From Rhodothermaceae bacterium (lineage in GTDB: Bacteria; Bacteroidota; Rhodothermia; Rhodothermales; Bin80), in the NCBI GenBank assembly GCA_009841335.1, contig VXLY01000079.1, positions 1-64,000 on the forward strand: a stretch of 64,000 nt of DNA. The letters are read 5' to 3'. The notes under the pieces were generated by a model. The model ran no database searches. It was given only the letters and a program-made list of their open reading frames with translations, and was not told the DNA's origin. Position numbers and translations under genes: made by a program. How positions within the stretch are numbered: the stretch's first letter is position 1; the number at the start of each line of letters is the position of its first letter. This document shows, piece after piece, positions 27,923 to 38,281 of the stretch.

Positions 27923-28618
27923 TTACGGTTTACGGACCAGAACTTCTACACCGGAGTCAGTCCCGACAATAACTTCGGTGGCCAGTCCAACAAACAGACC
28001 GTGATCCAGCACACCTGGCATATCCAGCAATGTGCGACTGAGTGCAGCTGGGTCACCGATCGGACCAAACTGTGCATCAATTATCCAAAAACCCTGATCA
28101 GAAACTATCGGGCCGTCCTTCCGGAGCCCCAACCGCAACGCTGCTGCCGCACCCATAGCTTGAAGTGTCCGCAACACAACCGGTGCGGCCATGGGAATCA
28201 CCTCAATGGGCACCGGCATCTTTGTGCCCAGTTGCTTTACCAGTTTAGAAGTATCAACCAGTACGATAAACCTGTCCGCCTGACTGGCAACAAGCTTCTC
28301 GCGTGTATGTGCAGCCCCCCTACCCTTGATTAGGTCAAGCACAGGACTGACTTCGTCGGCCCCGTCAACCGCAATATCCAGCCTTCCCTCAATATCATCA
28401 AAAGTACAAATTGGTACTCCCTGCGCACGTGCTTCAAGCTCAGCCGAACTGGAAGTTGGTATTCCCTTGATCAACAAACCTTCTTCCCGAATTCTGCGCC
28501 CAAGAGCCGCTATTGCGAACGCTGTAGTGGAACCCGTGCCAAGGCCGACTGTCATACCGGACTCGACGTATTGTGCCGCATTCTCGCCTGCCTGTTTTTT
28601 GGCGAGGTTCTGGCTCAT
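27923..28618 (-). CDS. rpiA: Ribose-5-phosphate isomerase A
   Basis: 'GMTVGLGTGSTTAFAI', 'DIAVDGADEVSPVLDLIKGRGAAHTREKLVA'. Confidence 0.96.
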   Translation of the reverse strand: MSQNLAKKQAGENAAQYVESGMTVGLGTGSTTAFAIAALGRRIREEGLLIKGIPTSSSAELEARAQGVPICTFDDIEGRLDIAVDGADEVSPVLDLIKGRGAAHTREKLVASQADRFIVLVDTSKLVKQLGTKMPVPIEVIPMAAPVVLRTLQAMGAAAALRLGLRKDGPIVSDQGFWIIDAQFGPIGDPAALSRTLLDMPGVLDHGLFVGLATEVIVGTDSGVEVLVRKP

Positions 28619-29865
28619 TACTCGTGCCTTAACGATTCTATCGGATCCAGGCCTGCTGCCTTATAAGCCGGATACACTCCAAAAACCAACGCAATCAAGG
28701 TGACGCCAATTACAGCACCGATCGCCCAAGTCCAAGGGAAGACGAACGAGGCATCAAACACCCACCCGAGAATGTTGCCGCCCAAAACCCCGACGAGGAT
28801 ACCCATAATTCCACCAATTTGACATAGAAAGATCGCCTCGTACAAGAATTGACTCAACACATCCCGTCTTCGCGCACCCACAGCCTTTCTTACACCAATC
28901 TCGCGAGTACGCTCAGCCACTGAAACAAGCATAATATTCATGACTCCTATACCAGCGGAAAGGAGCGTGATCAGGCCAACGGCTGCTCCTCCCGCCTTGA
29001 CCTGGTTTGTAAAATTGGTGATTCCCCCAACAAAGGATTCTGTACTTTCTATCTCAAAATTATTTTCCTCGCCAGGCTGCACATTGCGGATTACCCGAAA
29101 AATACCTATGGCTTCCTCTATCGCTTCATCTATTGTCTCCATTGACGGGGTCTGCACTTTAATCTCTATGTCCCGCCATGCGGCGCTGTAGCTTTGAATA
29201 ATACGGGTAATGGGAGCCAGTGCTAGACGATCCATGCTGTTCCCAAATACTGCGCCTTTTTTGGCTAGTACACCGATCACTTGGTAGCGCCTACCATCAA
29301 CGATGATTTCTTTTCCGATCGAATTAATGTTTGGGAACAGCGTATCATCAAGTTCATGTCCGATAACCACTACATTTCGTCCTAACCGCACATCCAATGC
29401 AGTTACATTGCGCCCACGAGCAACATCAAATCCGTTCGTGCCAACCCAATGCTCATTAACACCTAAGTGTATCACTACGGGATCTGTTTTCTGGTCTCCA
29501 TACCGGGCTTCATCTGAATCTCCAGCTACAAGGGTTGGACTCACCGCAGACGGCAACTGTGCACGCTCCGCGTACTGGCGCACTTGTTCGTAAGTAATGT
29601 TTGGTCGTGCGCGATATCGCGAACCGGAACGGTTAAATCCACCAGACTTGTAGATGGTGAACGTAGTTGCACCGAAAGATTCGACGGTAGAAACCACCTT
29701 GGTCTCTATGACCTGAACCGCAGTTACAGCTACAATAATGGCAAATACACCAATTACAATGCCCAATAGTGTAAGCATGGAGCGCAGCTTATGGCTGCGT
29801 AGGATCCCCCAAGCAAGTCGCACAAATTCCAGGTTAAACATATTAGCCGTAACGTAATGCGTCAA
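28618..29865 (-). CDS. ABC transporter permease (MacB/FtsX type)
   Basis: N-terminal MacB-PCD (LRSMLTLLGIVIGVFAIIVAVT) and C-terminal FtsX (GIGVMNIMLVSVAERTREIGVRKAVGARRRDV). Confidence 0.94.
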   Translation of the reverse strand: MTHYVTANMFNLEFVRLAWGILRSHKLRSMLTLLGIVIGVFAIIVAVTAVQVIETKVVSTVESFGATTFTIYKSGGFNRSGSRYRARPNITYEQVRQYAERAQLPSAVSPTLVAGDSDEARYGDQKTDPVVIHLGVNEHWVGTNGFDVARGRNVTALDVRLGRNVVVIGHELDDTLFPNINSIGKEIIVDGRRYQVIGVLAKKGAVFGNSMDRLALAPITRIIQSYSAAWRDIEIKVQTPSMETIDEAIEEAIGIFRVIRNVQPGEENNFEIESTESFVGGITNFTNQVKAGGAAVGLITLLSAGIGVMNIMLVSVAERTREIGVRKAVGARRRDVLSQFLYEAIFLCQIGGIMGILVGVLGGNILGWVFDASFVFPWTWAIGAVIGVTLIALVFGVYPAYKAAGLDPIESLRHE

Positions 29866-31099
29866 TTGGGTTCAGGCGGGCCGCGTTCCAGGCAGGTACT
29901 ACACCAAAGGATACTCCTACCAGCACACAAATTCCAAACGCTAAAAGAACCGTGCCTGTGGCCAGAACCGCCGGTATAATTTGATTGATAATGGCCGTGA
30001 TCCCTAGAGATAACGCCACCCCGCAAGCTCCGGCAGCAATACAAACCAAAACTGACTCGATGAGAAACTGTGCCAGCACGGCACGTCTACTAGCCCCTAC
30101 CGCCTTTCGAATACCAATCTCTTTGGTGCGCTCCTTCACCGTTACAAACATAATATTCATAACCCCAATACCACCAACCACCAGAGCAAGTCCCGTAAGG
30201 AAGATGCCAATCGCGTAGACTACCGCCTTTATCGTTGCCAATTGCTCACGGAATGCCTCCGTCTTATTGATTTCAAAATTGTTCTCTTCCAACGCATCAA
30301 GTCCCCTGGCAGCACGCATGATGCCCGTCAACTCCTCTTCAAGTAAGGGGACGGCATCCCCGGACCCGGCATTAACCTTAATCGTTACGCTCCTGAAGCG
30401 CCCAAAATGACGCTCAAAAGTTGTGAGCGGAATCTGTGCCTGCTCGTCGAACGAGAACATGCCAAAAAACTTGCCCTGCTTTTCCAACACCCCGATCACC
30501 TCGAATCGCTTACCACCCAAACGGATCGTTTTGCCCAGCGCCTGTTCGTTTGGAAAAAGAGACTCACGCACAGCATCACCAATTACCACCACGTTGCGGC
30601 CAACCAGGTTATCCAAGTCATTATACCAGCGCCCTTCCACAAGGTCTACATTATCTACCCTTGCTATTTCGGGAGTTGATCCTTGGATGTGTACGCCATA
30701 CATGGCGCGATCGCGATAACGAATTGGGCGACTCGTATCAACCAGCGGAGCTACTGCGACTGCATACTGAGAGCGCTCGCGAATATGTTCTGCCAAGTCT
30801 GAACGAAGGTCTGGTCGAGACCATTGCCGTCGCCTTTCATCTCCCTCAACAAACCAGCCCGTCTTCTCAACATAGATTGCGTTAGTGCCTAGCAAGGCTA
30901 AGGAACGATTCATCGCCCCTTCCAGACCATTGATGATCGTAAACATCGCAGTCACAGTCACAATCCCGATGATAATACCGAGCATCGTTAACCCGCTGCG
31001 CAGACGATTTGAGACGAGGGAGCGCAGAGCGATGTTCAACCCCTCCCAGATTTCGATGAAAAAATGAATCAAAGCGGAAATCATATACTGCCGGAGCAC
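29843..31099 (-). CDS. ABC transporter permease (MacB/FtsX type)
   Basis: 'RLRSGLTMLGIIIGIVTVTAM', 'GGIGVMNIMFVTVKERTKEIGIRKAVGASRRAV'. Overlaps the downstream paralogue. Confidence 0.94.
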   Translation of the reverse strand: MLRQYMISALIHFFIEIWEGLNIALRSLVSNRLRSGLTMLGIIIGIVTVTAMFTIINGLEGAMNRSLALLGTNAIYVEKTGWFVEGDERRRQWSRPDLRSDLAEHIRERSQYAVAVAPLVDTSRPIRYRDRAMYGVHIQGSTPEIARVDNVDLVEGRWYNDLDNLVGRNVVVIGDAVRESLFPNEQALGKTIRLGGKRFEVIGVLEKQGKFFGMFSFDEQAQIPLTTFERHFGRFRSVTIKVNAGSGDAVPLLEEELTGIMRAARGLDALEENNFEINKTEAFREQLATIKAVVYAIGIFLTGLALVVGGIGVMNIMFVTVKERTKEIGIRKAVGASRRAVLAQFLIESVLVCIAAGACGVALSLGITAIINQIIPAVLATGTVLLAFGICVLVGVSFGVVPAWNAARLNPIDALRYG

Positions 31100-31265
31100 T
31101 TTCTAGCATGTACGCAAACGCAATACTCGTGTTGCACACCCCTCGCAACAAAAACGCATTGACCTTTGGTCGCCCTGACCCTACCTGCACAGATTGGACA
31201 TTTAGTTCGGTTATCGCGTAGAACGCGCGGGGGTCTGTATCTGCTCACGCGTTCGCTCGTTCGGT

Positions 31266-31427
31266 ATGAAAAGCAAGATTCACATTATTGCTGAGTTTAT
31301 GCGATTCTTGCGGGTACGCAAGAAATATTGGCTGATGCCCATTGTGGGACTCCTCCTGCTGTTGAGCCTTCTCATCGTTTTAACTCAGGGATCGGCGTTG
31401 GCACCGTTTATTTACTCCCTGTTCTGA
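31266..31427 (+). CDS. DUF5989-like small membrane protein (53 aa)
   Basis: ATG..TGA reads MKSKIHIIAEFMRFLRVRKKYWLMPIVGLLLLLSLLIVLTQGSALAPFIYSLF. The R(V)RKKYWLxPI / LTQGSALAPFIYSLF pattern fits DUF5989. Below the supplied ORF length cutoff. Confidence 0.85.
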   Translation: MKSKIHIIAEFMRFLRVRKKYWLMPIVGLLLLLSLLIVLTQGSALAPFIYSLF

Positions 31428-31501
31428 TTTGCGGCTGCTTCCATCTCCCATAACAAATAAACTTTGTGCGCCCCCAAACCGTACGTGAGTGAACTCTAGG
31501 C

Positions 31502-32311
31502 ATGGGTCAGATAATAGCGATTGCCAACCAAAAGGGCGGCGTTGGAAAGACTACAACTGCAATCAACCTCGCAGCTTCCTTGGCTGTGGAGGAGCGTATG
31601 ACGCTGCTTGTAGACATGGATCCACAGGGTAACGGAACTTCAGGGCTTGGACACGATGTCAAAAGCACGGGGCCTTCGGTGTATGAGGTCATCATTGGAA
31701 CGGCAACACCAGATGAAGTAGTCACCAGTACGGAAGTGCCAAATCTGGACCTGCTGCCCGCCAACATTAACCTCGTAGGGGCAGAAGTTGAGCTTATTAG
31801 TGTTACAAGACGTGAACGCCTTCTAAAGCATGCACTGAGCGAGATCACAAAGAAATATGACTATGTGATCATTGACTGTCCCCCTTCTCTTGGACTCCTG
31901 ACCGTCAACTCGCTCACTGCTGCCGACAGTGTTATTATTCCCGTACAAGTGGAATATTTTGCCCTTGAAGGACTTGGGTTACTGCTCAATACCATCAAAA
32001 TAATTCGCAATGGTCTCAACCCTGACCTACAAATTGCAGGTGTGCTCCTAACACTATATGATCAACGCCTGCGGCTTTCCCGCAGTGTACGCGACGAAGT
32101 GAAACGTTACTTTGGTGATCGGGTGTTTAGGACCATCATACACCGGAACGTTACGATCGCAGAAGCTCCAAGCTTCGGGAAGCCCGTAGTAATGCATGAT
32201 GCGACCAGCACCGGGGCCCGTAACTATCGTGCCCTCGCGAGGGAAATCCTCCAGCTTTCCACTTTTTCCAGTACTGGTACTCCGCGCTTTACTTCCACAT
32301 CGAACAGCTGA
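31502..32311 (+). CDS. parA: ParA family chromosome partitioning ATPase
   Basis: '[24 protein letters not shown]', '[16 protein letters not shown]', '[16 protein letters not shown]'. Confidence 0.97.
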   Translation: MGQIIAIANQKGGVGKTTTAINLAASLAVEERMTLLVDMDPQGNGTSGLGHDVKSTGPSVYEVIIGTATPDEVVTSTEVPNLDLLPANINLVGAEVELISVTRRERLLKHALSEITKKYDYVIIDCPPSLGLLTVNSLTAADSVIIPVQVEYFALEGLGLLLNTIKIIRNGLNPDLQIAGVLLTLYDQRLRLSRSVRDEVKRYFGDRVFRTIIHRNVTIAEAPSFGKPVVMHDATSTGARNYRALAREILQLSTFSSTGTPRFTSTSNS

Positions 32312-32367
32312 TCCAGCAAATGGTACATTGCGGGGAGTTACTGTAAATATCCTCCTCCAGTGTGCAC

Positions 32368-33255
32368 ATGTCAGAAAAAAAGACTGCGCTTGGACGCGGA
32401 TTAGGTGCCCTGCTTGACCATGAAGGACTCCTCCGTTCCAAAGAGGATGCTCATACATTGGTTAGTGGCACATTCGCATTACCCCTGAGTGCGATCAAGC
32501 CTAATCCGTACCAGCCCCGACAGGATTTTAAGCCTGAATCACTTGATTCACTAGCTCAGTCCATCAGGCAACTGGGAGTAATTCAGCCAATCACCGTCCG
32601 TGCCATAAACGATGGTGAATTTGAGCTAATCAGCGGCGAGCGACGCCTGTGCGCTGCCAAACTGGCAGGAATAGAGAAAATTCCGGCCTATATCCGACCG
32701 GCAAAAGGCGAGCAAATGCTCGAAATGGCCCTGGTTGAAAATATTCAACGGGAAGAGCTCAACCCGATTGATGTTGCCCTCGGCTATCAACGACTCATTG
32801 ACGAATACGAGCTGACACAGGAAGACGTCGCCCGCAGGGTCGGTAAAAAACGCTCAACTATTGCAAATTTCTTACGCCTCCTGCACCTACCGCCCAATAT
32901 CCAAATCGGACTTCGGGAGAACGCCCTCACACCCGGCCACGCTCGCGCTTTACTAGCCCTTCGAAACGAGAAAACCCAGCAAAAACTTTTTAGAGAGATA
33001 CAGCGCCAGGACCTCAGCGTGCGTGAAGTAGAAAGACGTGTAAAACTCCAACAAAAACAGACTCGTAAACCAAAAACAACAGCTATCCTCCGCAATCCCC
33101 ATATAGTTGATATCGAAAACGAGCTGCGCAAATTCTTGGGGACAAAAGTGCGCGTAAAGGAATCAACACAGGATCGAGGCCAAATCGAAATCCACTACTA
33201 CTCGAAAGAAGATTTTTCGCGCGTGCTCGAATTACTCACCGGCGCTGTCCAGTAG
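32368..33255 (+). CDS. parB: ParB/Spo0J chromosome partitioning protein
   Basis: 'KPNPYQPRQDF', 'GVIQPITVR', 'LISGERRLCAAKLAG', 'MALVENIQREELNPID'. Follows parA. Confidence 0.96.
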   Translation: MSEKKTALGRGLGALLDHEGLLRSKEDAHTLVSGTFALPLSAIKPNPYQPRQDFKPESLDSLAQSIRQLGVIQPITVRAINDGEFELISGERRLCAAKLAGIEKIPAYIRPAKGEQMLEMALVENIQREELNPIDVALGYQRLIDEYELTQEDVARRVGKKRSTIANFLRLLHLPPNIQIGLRENALTPGHARALLALRNEKTQQKLFREIQRQDLSVREVERRVKLQQKQTRKPKTTAILRNPHIVDIENELRKFLGTKVRVKESTQDRGQIEIHYYSKEDFSRVLELLTGAVQ

Positions 33256-33256
33256 A

Positions 33257-33877
33257 ATGGTTCATCCCACACTGAGAGCCTCCACACTCGTTGGCCTGTG
33301 CCTTCTGCTGGTAATCCCATCATCTGTTCAAGGTCAGTTGGATCCTCTGATGACGGATTCAGCATTTGTCCATCCAAGCCCGAACAAAGCCCTACGGCGT
33401 GCAATAGTGCCCGGATGGGGACAGCTATATAACCGCGAGTACTATAAGGTGCCCATTGTTTACGTAGGTATTGCCGCCCTCGTCGGTTCTGCTCTTTTGG
33501 TTAACAGAAGATACCGGCTTTACCGACATGCCTACCTTTATACCGCACGCACCGATCAGGACGGAATTCCTATATTCCCTCACTATGCAAGTGACTATGC
33601 CGAGCTTATTAGCGACCTAGGACTGAACCCCGAGTCAAGCTTGATGCCAGAAGAGATCGCAGCACGTCGCGCCAGATTAGAACCTCAGTTCCGTGCTAAC
33701 CGGGATAACCTGCGACGCAATAGAGACCTATTGTACTTCGGCACAATCGCATGGTACGGACTCACGATCCTAGATGCATACGTAAGTGCACATTTAGCAG
33801 AGTTTGACGTAGACGAATCGCTGACTATAAGAGTAGTGGGAGGGCCAGAACGGCTCGGGCTTGCGATCACTTGGTAA
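33257..33877 (+). CDS. DUF5683 domain protein
   Basis: 'PNKALRRAIVPGWGQLYNREYYKVPIVYVGIAALVGSALLVNRRYRLYRHAY'. Usual Bacteroidota neighbour of parAB. Confidence 0.9.
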   Translation: MVHPTLRASTLVGLCLLLVIPSSVQGQLDPLMTDSAFVHPSPNKALRRAIVPGWGQLYNREYYKVPIVYVGIAALVGSALLVNRRYRLYRHAYLYTARTDQDGIPIFPHYASDYAELISDLGLNPESSLMPEEIAARRARLEPQFRANRDNLRRNRDLLYFGTIAWYGLTILDAYVSAHLAEFDVDESLTIRVVGGPERLGLAITW

Positions 33878-33898
33878 TTTTGACCATTGTTGTGTGGT

Positions 33899-35011
33899 AT
33901 GGCACGCATTATATACGCACTTAGTGGACAGGGACGTGGTCATACGTCCCGGGGCATGGCCGTAGCCGAGGGACTGCGTGGACGCGGACATCGTGTGCGA
34001 TTTTGCGGGGGCGGAGCAGCACAGAAGATCTTGCAGGCCCAGGGAGAAAATGTAATCCCTGTGCGACAACTGCAAACGGTCCTACGGAACAATACGATCC
34101 AGGCGCGGGCGACCATCTTGGCGAATTGGCCATCAATCCGTAACCTCGATCAAATTGTACGCAAACTGGCCGATCAAATCAGCGAATGGAAGGCTGATAT
34201 GGTCATCACGGATTTCGAGGCATTTTCCTGGCGAGCAGCCAATCTTCTGGATCTCCCGGTGATCTCTCTCAATCATCAACAAATTGTCACGGAGACCTGC
34301 TATGCACTCCCCACCCGACACAAATATCACGCCAATCTTGCACGTATAGTGATTAATATCGTCGCACCACGCACACCCAACAGACTCCTGTTATCGTCTT
34401 TCTTCTATCCCGAAGTGAAACGTCCGGAAATAACGACCATTGTTCCTCCTATCATTCGCTCCGAGATCGTCCAGATTGAACCAACTGAAGGAGAGCATGT
34501 CCTGGTCTACTACAACCAGCCGGAGGGAAGTCAAGCACTGCTGGAGCACTTGCGTACAGACGGTCGCCGTTACATCGTTTATAACTTTCCCAAACCCGGA
34601 AACACCTCCAACTACCCGAACATAACCTTTAAGCCTGCGTGCGTTGAAGAATTTCTGGAAGATCTGGCCGATTGCAGAGGCGTTTTATGTACAGCCGGAT
34701 TCACGTTACTTAGTGAATCTCTTTACCTGGGGAAACCACTGATGGTCGTACCTAATCGTGGTATCTTTGAACAAACACTTAACGCTATCTTTCTTGAGCG
34801 AGAAGCCTTGGGAAAAGCTGTAATTGGTCGAAATATATCCGTAGATGATTTAGCGCAATTTCATGCGTACATTGATTCCAAGGCGAACATGAACCGTTCA
34901 TCGAATGTTCGGGGGAATAGTGAGGCAATTGACCTGATTGAAAAAGAACTGCATCTATCTGCAACTTCCTGGGCCCACCTTCGTCCTGAATCACAGACAG
35001 CCCCCACTTGA
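33899..35011 (+). CDS. Glycosyltransferase family protein (GT28/MJ1255-like)
   Basis: 'IIYALSGQGRGHTSRGMAVAEGLRGRGHRVRFCGGG' and 'CRGVLCTAGFTLLSESLYLGKPLMVVPNRGIFEQTLNA'. Confidence 0.88.
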   Translation: MARIIYALSGQGRGHTSRGMAVAEGLRGRGHRVRFCGGGAAQKILQAQGENVIPVRQLQTVLRNNTIQARATILANWPSIRNLDQIVRKLADQISEWKADMVITDFEAFSWRAANLLDLPVISLNHQQIVTETCYALPTRHKYHANLARIVINIVAPRTPNRLLLSSFFYPEVKRPEITTIVPPIIRSEIVQIEPTEGEHVLVYYNQPEGSQALLEHLRTDGRRYIVYNFPKPGNTSNYPNITFKPACVEEFLEDLADCRGVLCTAGFTLLSESLYLGKPLMVVPNRGIFEQTLNAIFLEREALGKAVIGRNISVDDLAQFHAYIDSKANMNRSSNVRGNSEAIDLIEKELHLSATSWAHLRPESQTAPT

Positions 35012-35086
35012 CGTTCAAACCTAGACGCTATTGCCATACGCTAAGGTATATTATCTATTCCTTGACTAAGCTTCTTTCCTCTCCAT

Positions 35087-36346
35087 ATGATTAACCCGGA
35101 CGAAGTACTGCCAGCAGAGCCCGCTATTTTTGGGAAAACACGGGCCTTCATGGCACCCGGGGCCTTGATCAATGAGGCAAAGAGGGCCAACCTCTATCCC
35201 TATTTCCGTGCAATTTCGCGCAGTGAGGGGACGAGGGCATTCATTGACGGCCGGGAGCTCATCATGGCCGGATCAAATAACTATCTGGGATTAACCAGTG
35301 ATCCACGTGTTAAGGAGGCTGCCAATGATGCAATTGCCCGATATGGGACTGGCTGCACGGGCAGTCGATTTTTGAATGGTACGCTTGATATTCATCTTGA
35401 GCTTGAAGCACGGCTGGCCGCTTTTATGCAAAAAGAGGCGTGTGTTCTGTTTTCAACGGGTTACATGACGAATATGGGCGTGATTCAGGGGATCACGTCC
35501 AAAAACGATCTGATCTTCTCGGATAAAGAGAACCATGCCTGCATTGTGGCCGGCACCCAGGTGAGTGCAGCCGACACATGGCGTTACCAGCATTTTAATA
35601 TGGCACATTTGCGTCGCCTTCTCGAGAAAGCCGACGCTGAAAGGCCGGAATCTGACAAACTCATCGTCACCGATGGTGTGTTCTCCATGAGTGGGCGAAT
35701 TGCTCCAATACCCGAACTAGTCAAACTTGCCAACGAGTTTGACGCCGCTCTGATGCTGGACGATGCCCATGCCGTTGGTGTGATTGGCCCAGGTGGACGG
35801 GGCTCCGCGGCCTATTTTGGATTGAATAAAGAAGTACCTCTGACCACAGGAACATTTTCAAAGAGCTTCTCTTCGCTGGGTGGTTTTGCAACTGGAGATC
35901 TTGATGTAATTGAGTATATCCGACACATGGCACCCGCGCACATCTTCAGTGCGTCTATGCCACCCAGCACCGTAGCAACCGTGCTCAAGTGTCTGGAAAT
36001 TCTCCAGGAAGAAACTTGGCGACTTGAACGCCTGTGGCAGATTTCGAACTATATGCGGGAGGGCTTTCGGAACGCCGGCTTTGATGTCTGGACCAGTGAA
36101 GCTCCTATCATCCCCGTCGTAGTTGGCAACGAGATGATGACCGCATTCCAATTCTGGACTGACCTACTGGAGGCAGGCATCTTTGTGAATCCGATCGTAC
36201 CGTGGCGCGGTGCTGTCCCTCGCGGCCTTACAATCATGCGTACATCATACATGGCGACGCACACTGATGAGGATTTGGACTTCATCCTTGATGCATTCTG
36301 CCGCGTAGGCCGCAAGCACGGAGTGTTGGCCAGCCCTGTGATATAG
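35087..36346 (+). CDS. Alpha-oxoamine synthase (serine palmitoyltransferase / cysteate acyltransferase-like aminotransferase)
   Basis: 'NNYLGLTSDPRVKEAA', 'GTGCTGSRFLNGTLDIHLELE', 'DDAHAVGVIGPGGRG', PLP Lys motif 'TGTFSKSFSSLGGF'. Confidence 0.92.
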   Translation: MINPDEVLPAEPAIFGKTRAFMAPGALINEAKRANLYPYFRAISRSEGTRAFIDGRELIMAGSNNYLGLTSDPRVKEAANDAIARYGTGCTGSRFLNGTLDIHLELEARLAAFMQKEACVLFSTGYMTNMGVIQGITSKNDLIFSDKENHACIVAGTQVSAADTWRYQHFNMAHLRRLLEKADAERPESDKLIVTDGVFSMSGRIAPIPELVKLANEFDAALMLDDAHAVGVIGPGGRGSAAYFGLNKEVPLTTGTFSKSFSSLGGFATGDLDVIEYIRHMAPAHIFSASMPPSTVATVLKCLEILQEETWRLERLWQISNYMREGFRNAGFDVWTSEAPIIPVVVGNEMMTAFQFWTDLLEAGIFVNPIVPWRGAVPRGLTIMRTSYMATHTDEDLDFILDAFCRVGRKHGVLASPVI

Positions 36347-36350
36347 CAGT

Positions 36351-37517
36351 ATGTCAGGTATGCACTCATGTACGGTTCGCCCGGTCAAATCGCGGCGGGA
36401 CCTACGACGCTTTGTTCAATTCCCGTACGACTTATACCGGAGCAGCCCATTCTGGGTACCCCCGCTTCGCATGGATCAGTTTGAGGTCCTGAACCCGCGC
36501 AAGAACCCATTCTTTGAGCATGGACGGATGCAGCTATTCCTTGCATTCGATGCGAACGAAAAAGTCGTGGGGCGAATCGCTGGCATTGTCAATGGCATGC
36601 ATCTGAAAACTCACAACGATGAGACCGGTTTTTTTGGGTTCTTCGAAACCGAAGAGCACTTCGAAACTGCTGCTGCACTTCTGGATCGGGCTGCCGCCTG
36701 GCTTCAAGAGCAGGGATTGAATACTATGCGCGGTCCGGTTAACCCAACCTTGAATGATCCGGCTGGCCTCCTGGTTGACGGATTCGACCGGGTACCCGCA
36801 ATAATGATGGCCTACAACCCTCCATACTACAAGGACTACCTGGAGCGCTGGGGACTTGTTAGTGTCATGACCACATGGGCATACTACATTCACCGCAAGC
36901 ACGTGGCAATTGACCGCATGCGACGTGGGGCTGCTATCATTTATCGCCGTAATCCTGGTGTGTCAGTGCGTACGCTTGATATGTCCCGCTTCGACGAGGA
37001 GGTGGCCACGATAAGAGAGATATACAATGACGCCTGGTCTGACAATTGGGGGTTTGTCCCTATTACAGACAACGAGTTTGTACACTTGGCAAAGGCAATG
37101 AAAGCTATCGTAGATCCAAGGATTTGCTTTTTTGTCGAGCTTGATAGCAATCCGGTAGGCTTCACGGTTTGTCTGCCCGACATCAATCCGGCACTTCAAC
37201 GACTCCCAAACGGTCGCTTGTTGCCGTTCGGCTTAATTAAGCTGCTGATTCTAACAAAATTCGCTGGCATACATAGTGTTCGTATGCCCCTCATGGGAGT
37301 TCGCAAAGAATATCATGGCCGCGCCCTTGATGTACTTCCTGTTCTTGAGACCATGGAACGGGGTCCGGGCTACGGCTACCAAAGCTGCGAGACTAGTTGG
37401 GTTCTCGATAACAACCATGTACTCAAGAACCTGCTAAGCTCCATCAACGCGGACGTGGATAAAGAATATGCCATCCTTGAAACATCGCTCGTCGAAAAAG
37501 CGGCCTCAAAGTCATAA
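36351..37517 (+). CDS. GNAT-superfamily-like N-acyltransferase, downstream partner of the SPT-like gene
   Basis: 'VRPVKSRRDLRRFVQFPYDLYRSSPFWVPPLRMDQ' N-terminal signature of the Bacteroidota GNAT-like family. 4-nt gap to the SPT-like gene. Confidence 0.8.
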   Translation: MSGMHSCTVRPVKSRRDLRRFVQFPYDLYRSSPFWVPPLRMDQFEVLNPRKNPFFEHGRMQLFLAFDANEKVVGRIAGIVNGMHLKTHNDETGFFGFFETEEHFETAAALLDRAAAWLQEQGLNTMRGPVNPTLNDPAGLLVDGFDRVPAIMMAYNPPYYKDYLERWGLVSVMTTWAYYIHRKHVAIDRMRRGAAIIYRRNPGVSVRTLDMSRFDEEVATIREIYNDAWSDNWGFVPITDNEFVHLAKAMKAIVDPRICFFVELDSNPVGFTVCLPDINPALQRLPNGRLLPFGLIKLLILTKFAGIHSVRMPLMGVRKEYHGRALDVLPVLETMERGPGYGYQSCETSWVLDNNHVLKNLLSSINADVDKEYAILETSLVEKAASKS

Positions 37518-37596
37518 CATCGTTGTTCAGGATCGCCGTTATCCGGGCCTTGTCTGCCGCTACCCTACGTCGGCGAAGGAGTATAGCACAAAAGGT

Positions 37597-38202
37597 CTAC
37601 CGGAACAGTCCTCTTGCCCAGCGCAGTGAAGCATTGGCCGTCACCGCCATGGCAGCTGCCAGCGCATCGTACAATATATCCCGGACATCAAATACGCGAT
37701 CCGGCAGCGCCAGTTGGAGGCACTCATCAATCAAACCAAGAACAGTTGTAACCACGATGACGACTAATGGGCTCGCGAATACTTTCCTACCAGATGCGGA
37801 TCTCTCCAGCAGCGCTGCATAAATTAGCAGGGCAACGATACCATATATGATCAGATGCATCCGTTCCTCCGGCTTTGCAATGCTCATGAGTATGAAACCA
37901 TAGACCGCCGCAATCGCCGTTCCAGCGACGATCTCCGACCATCTCGGCATTGTGCTCATACCTTGTGTCAGAACGAAAACCAGAACCAGAAAACAACCTG
38001 ACAGAAACAGCCACGGCCCCCAGCCGCTGGCTTCCAGTGGCTGAAGCAGATCCCTCACCACACCAAGCGTCAGGTAGACTACCGATACGACTAACACAGC
38101 ACAAGCCCAAAGCCAGCGCTCGCGCCTGGAAACAAATAGCCTCATGCGGGTCAAGTTTTTTGGAAGGGGATTATATCTGAGTTTTAGCAGGGAATGCAGC
38201 AA
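37597..38202 (-). CDS. VanZ-like family membrane protein
   Basis: Multi-TM with 'GLIDECLQLALPDRVFDVRDILYDALAAAMA' VanZ C-terminal signature. Confidence 0.85.
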   Translation of the reverse strand: MLHSLLKLRYNPLPKNLTRMRLFVSRRERWLWACAVLVVSVVYLTLGVVRDLLQPLEASGWGPWLFLSGCFLVLVFVLTQGMSTMPRWSEIVAGTAIAAVYGFILMSIAKPEERMHLIIYGIVALLIYAALLERSASGRKVFASPLVVIVVTTVLGLIDECLQLALPDRVFDVRDILYDALAAAMAVTANASLRWARGLFR

Positions 38203-38281
38203 GTCATATCATAGGTGCAGGTATACAGAACTCTTTTGTCGTCGGCTTATACGGTTCCCTGCTTTTACTCATGCAAGACAC

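Noticed and set aside
27900-27925. AACCGTAACGGTT-type palindrome between the TonB_C lipoprotein and rpiA as a bidirectional terminator
   Set aside because: The stem is short and there is no T-tract. It is too weak to call.
31502-33255. parS centromere sites near parAB
   Set aside because: I looked for TGTTTCACGTGAAACA-like sequences and saw only weak CACGTG-containing stretches (for example near 41485 and 56535), not convincing sites.
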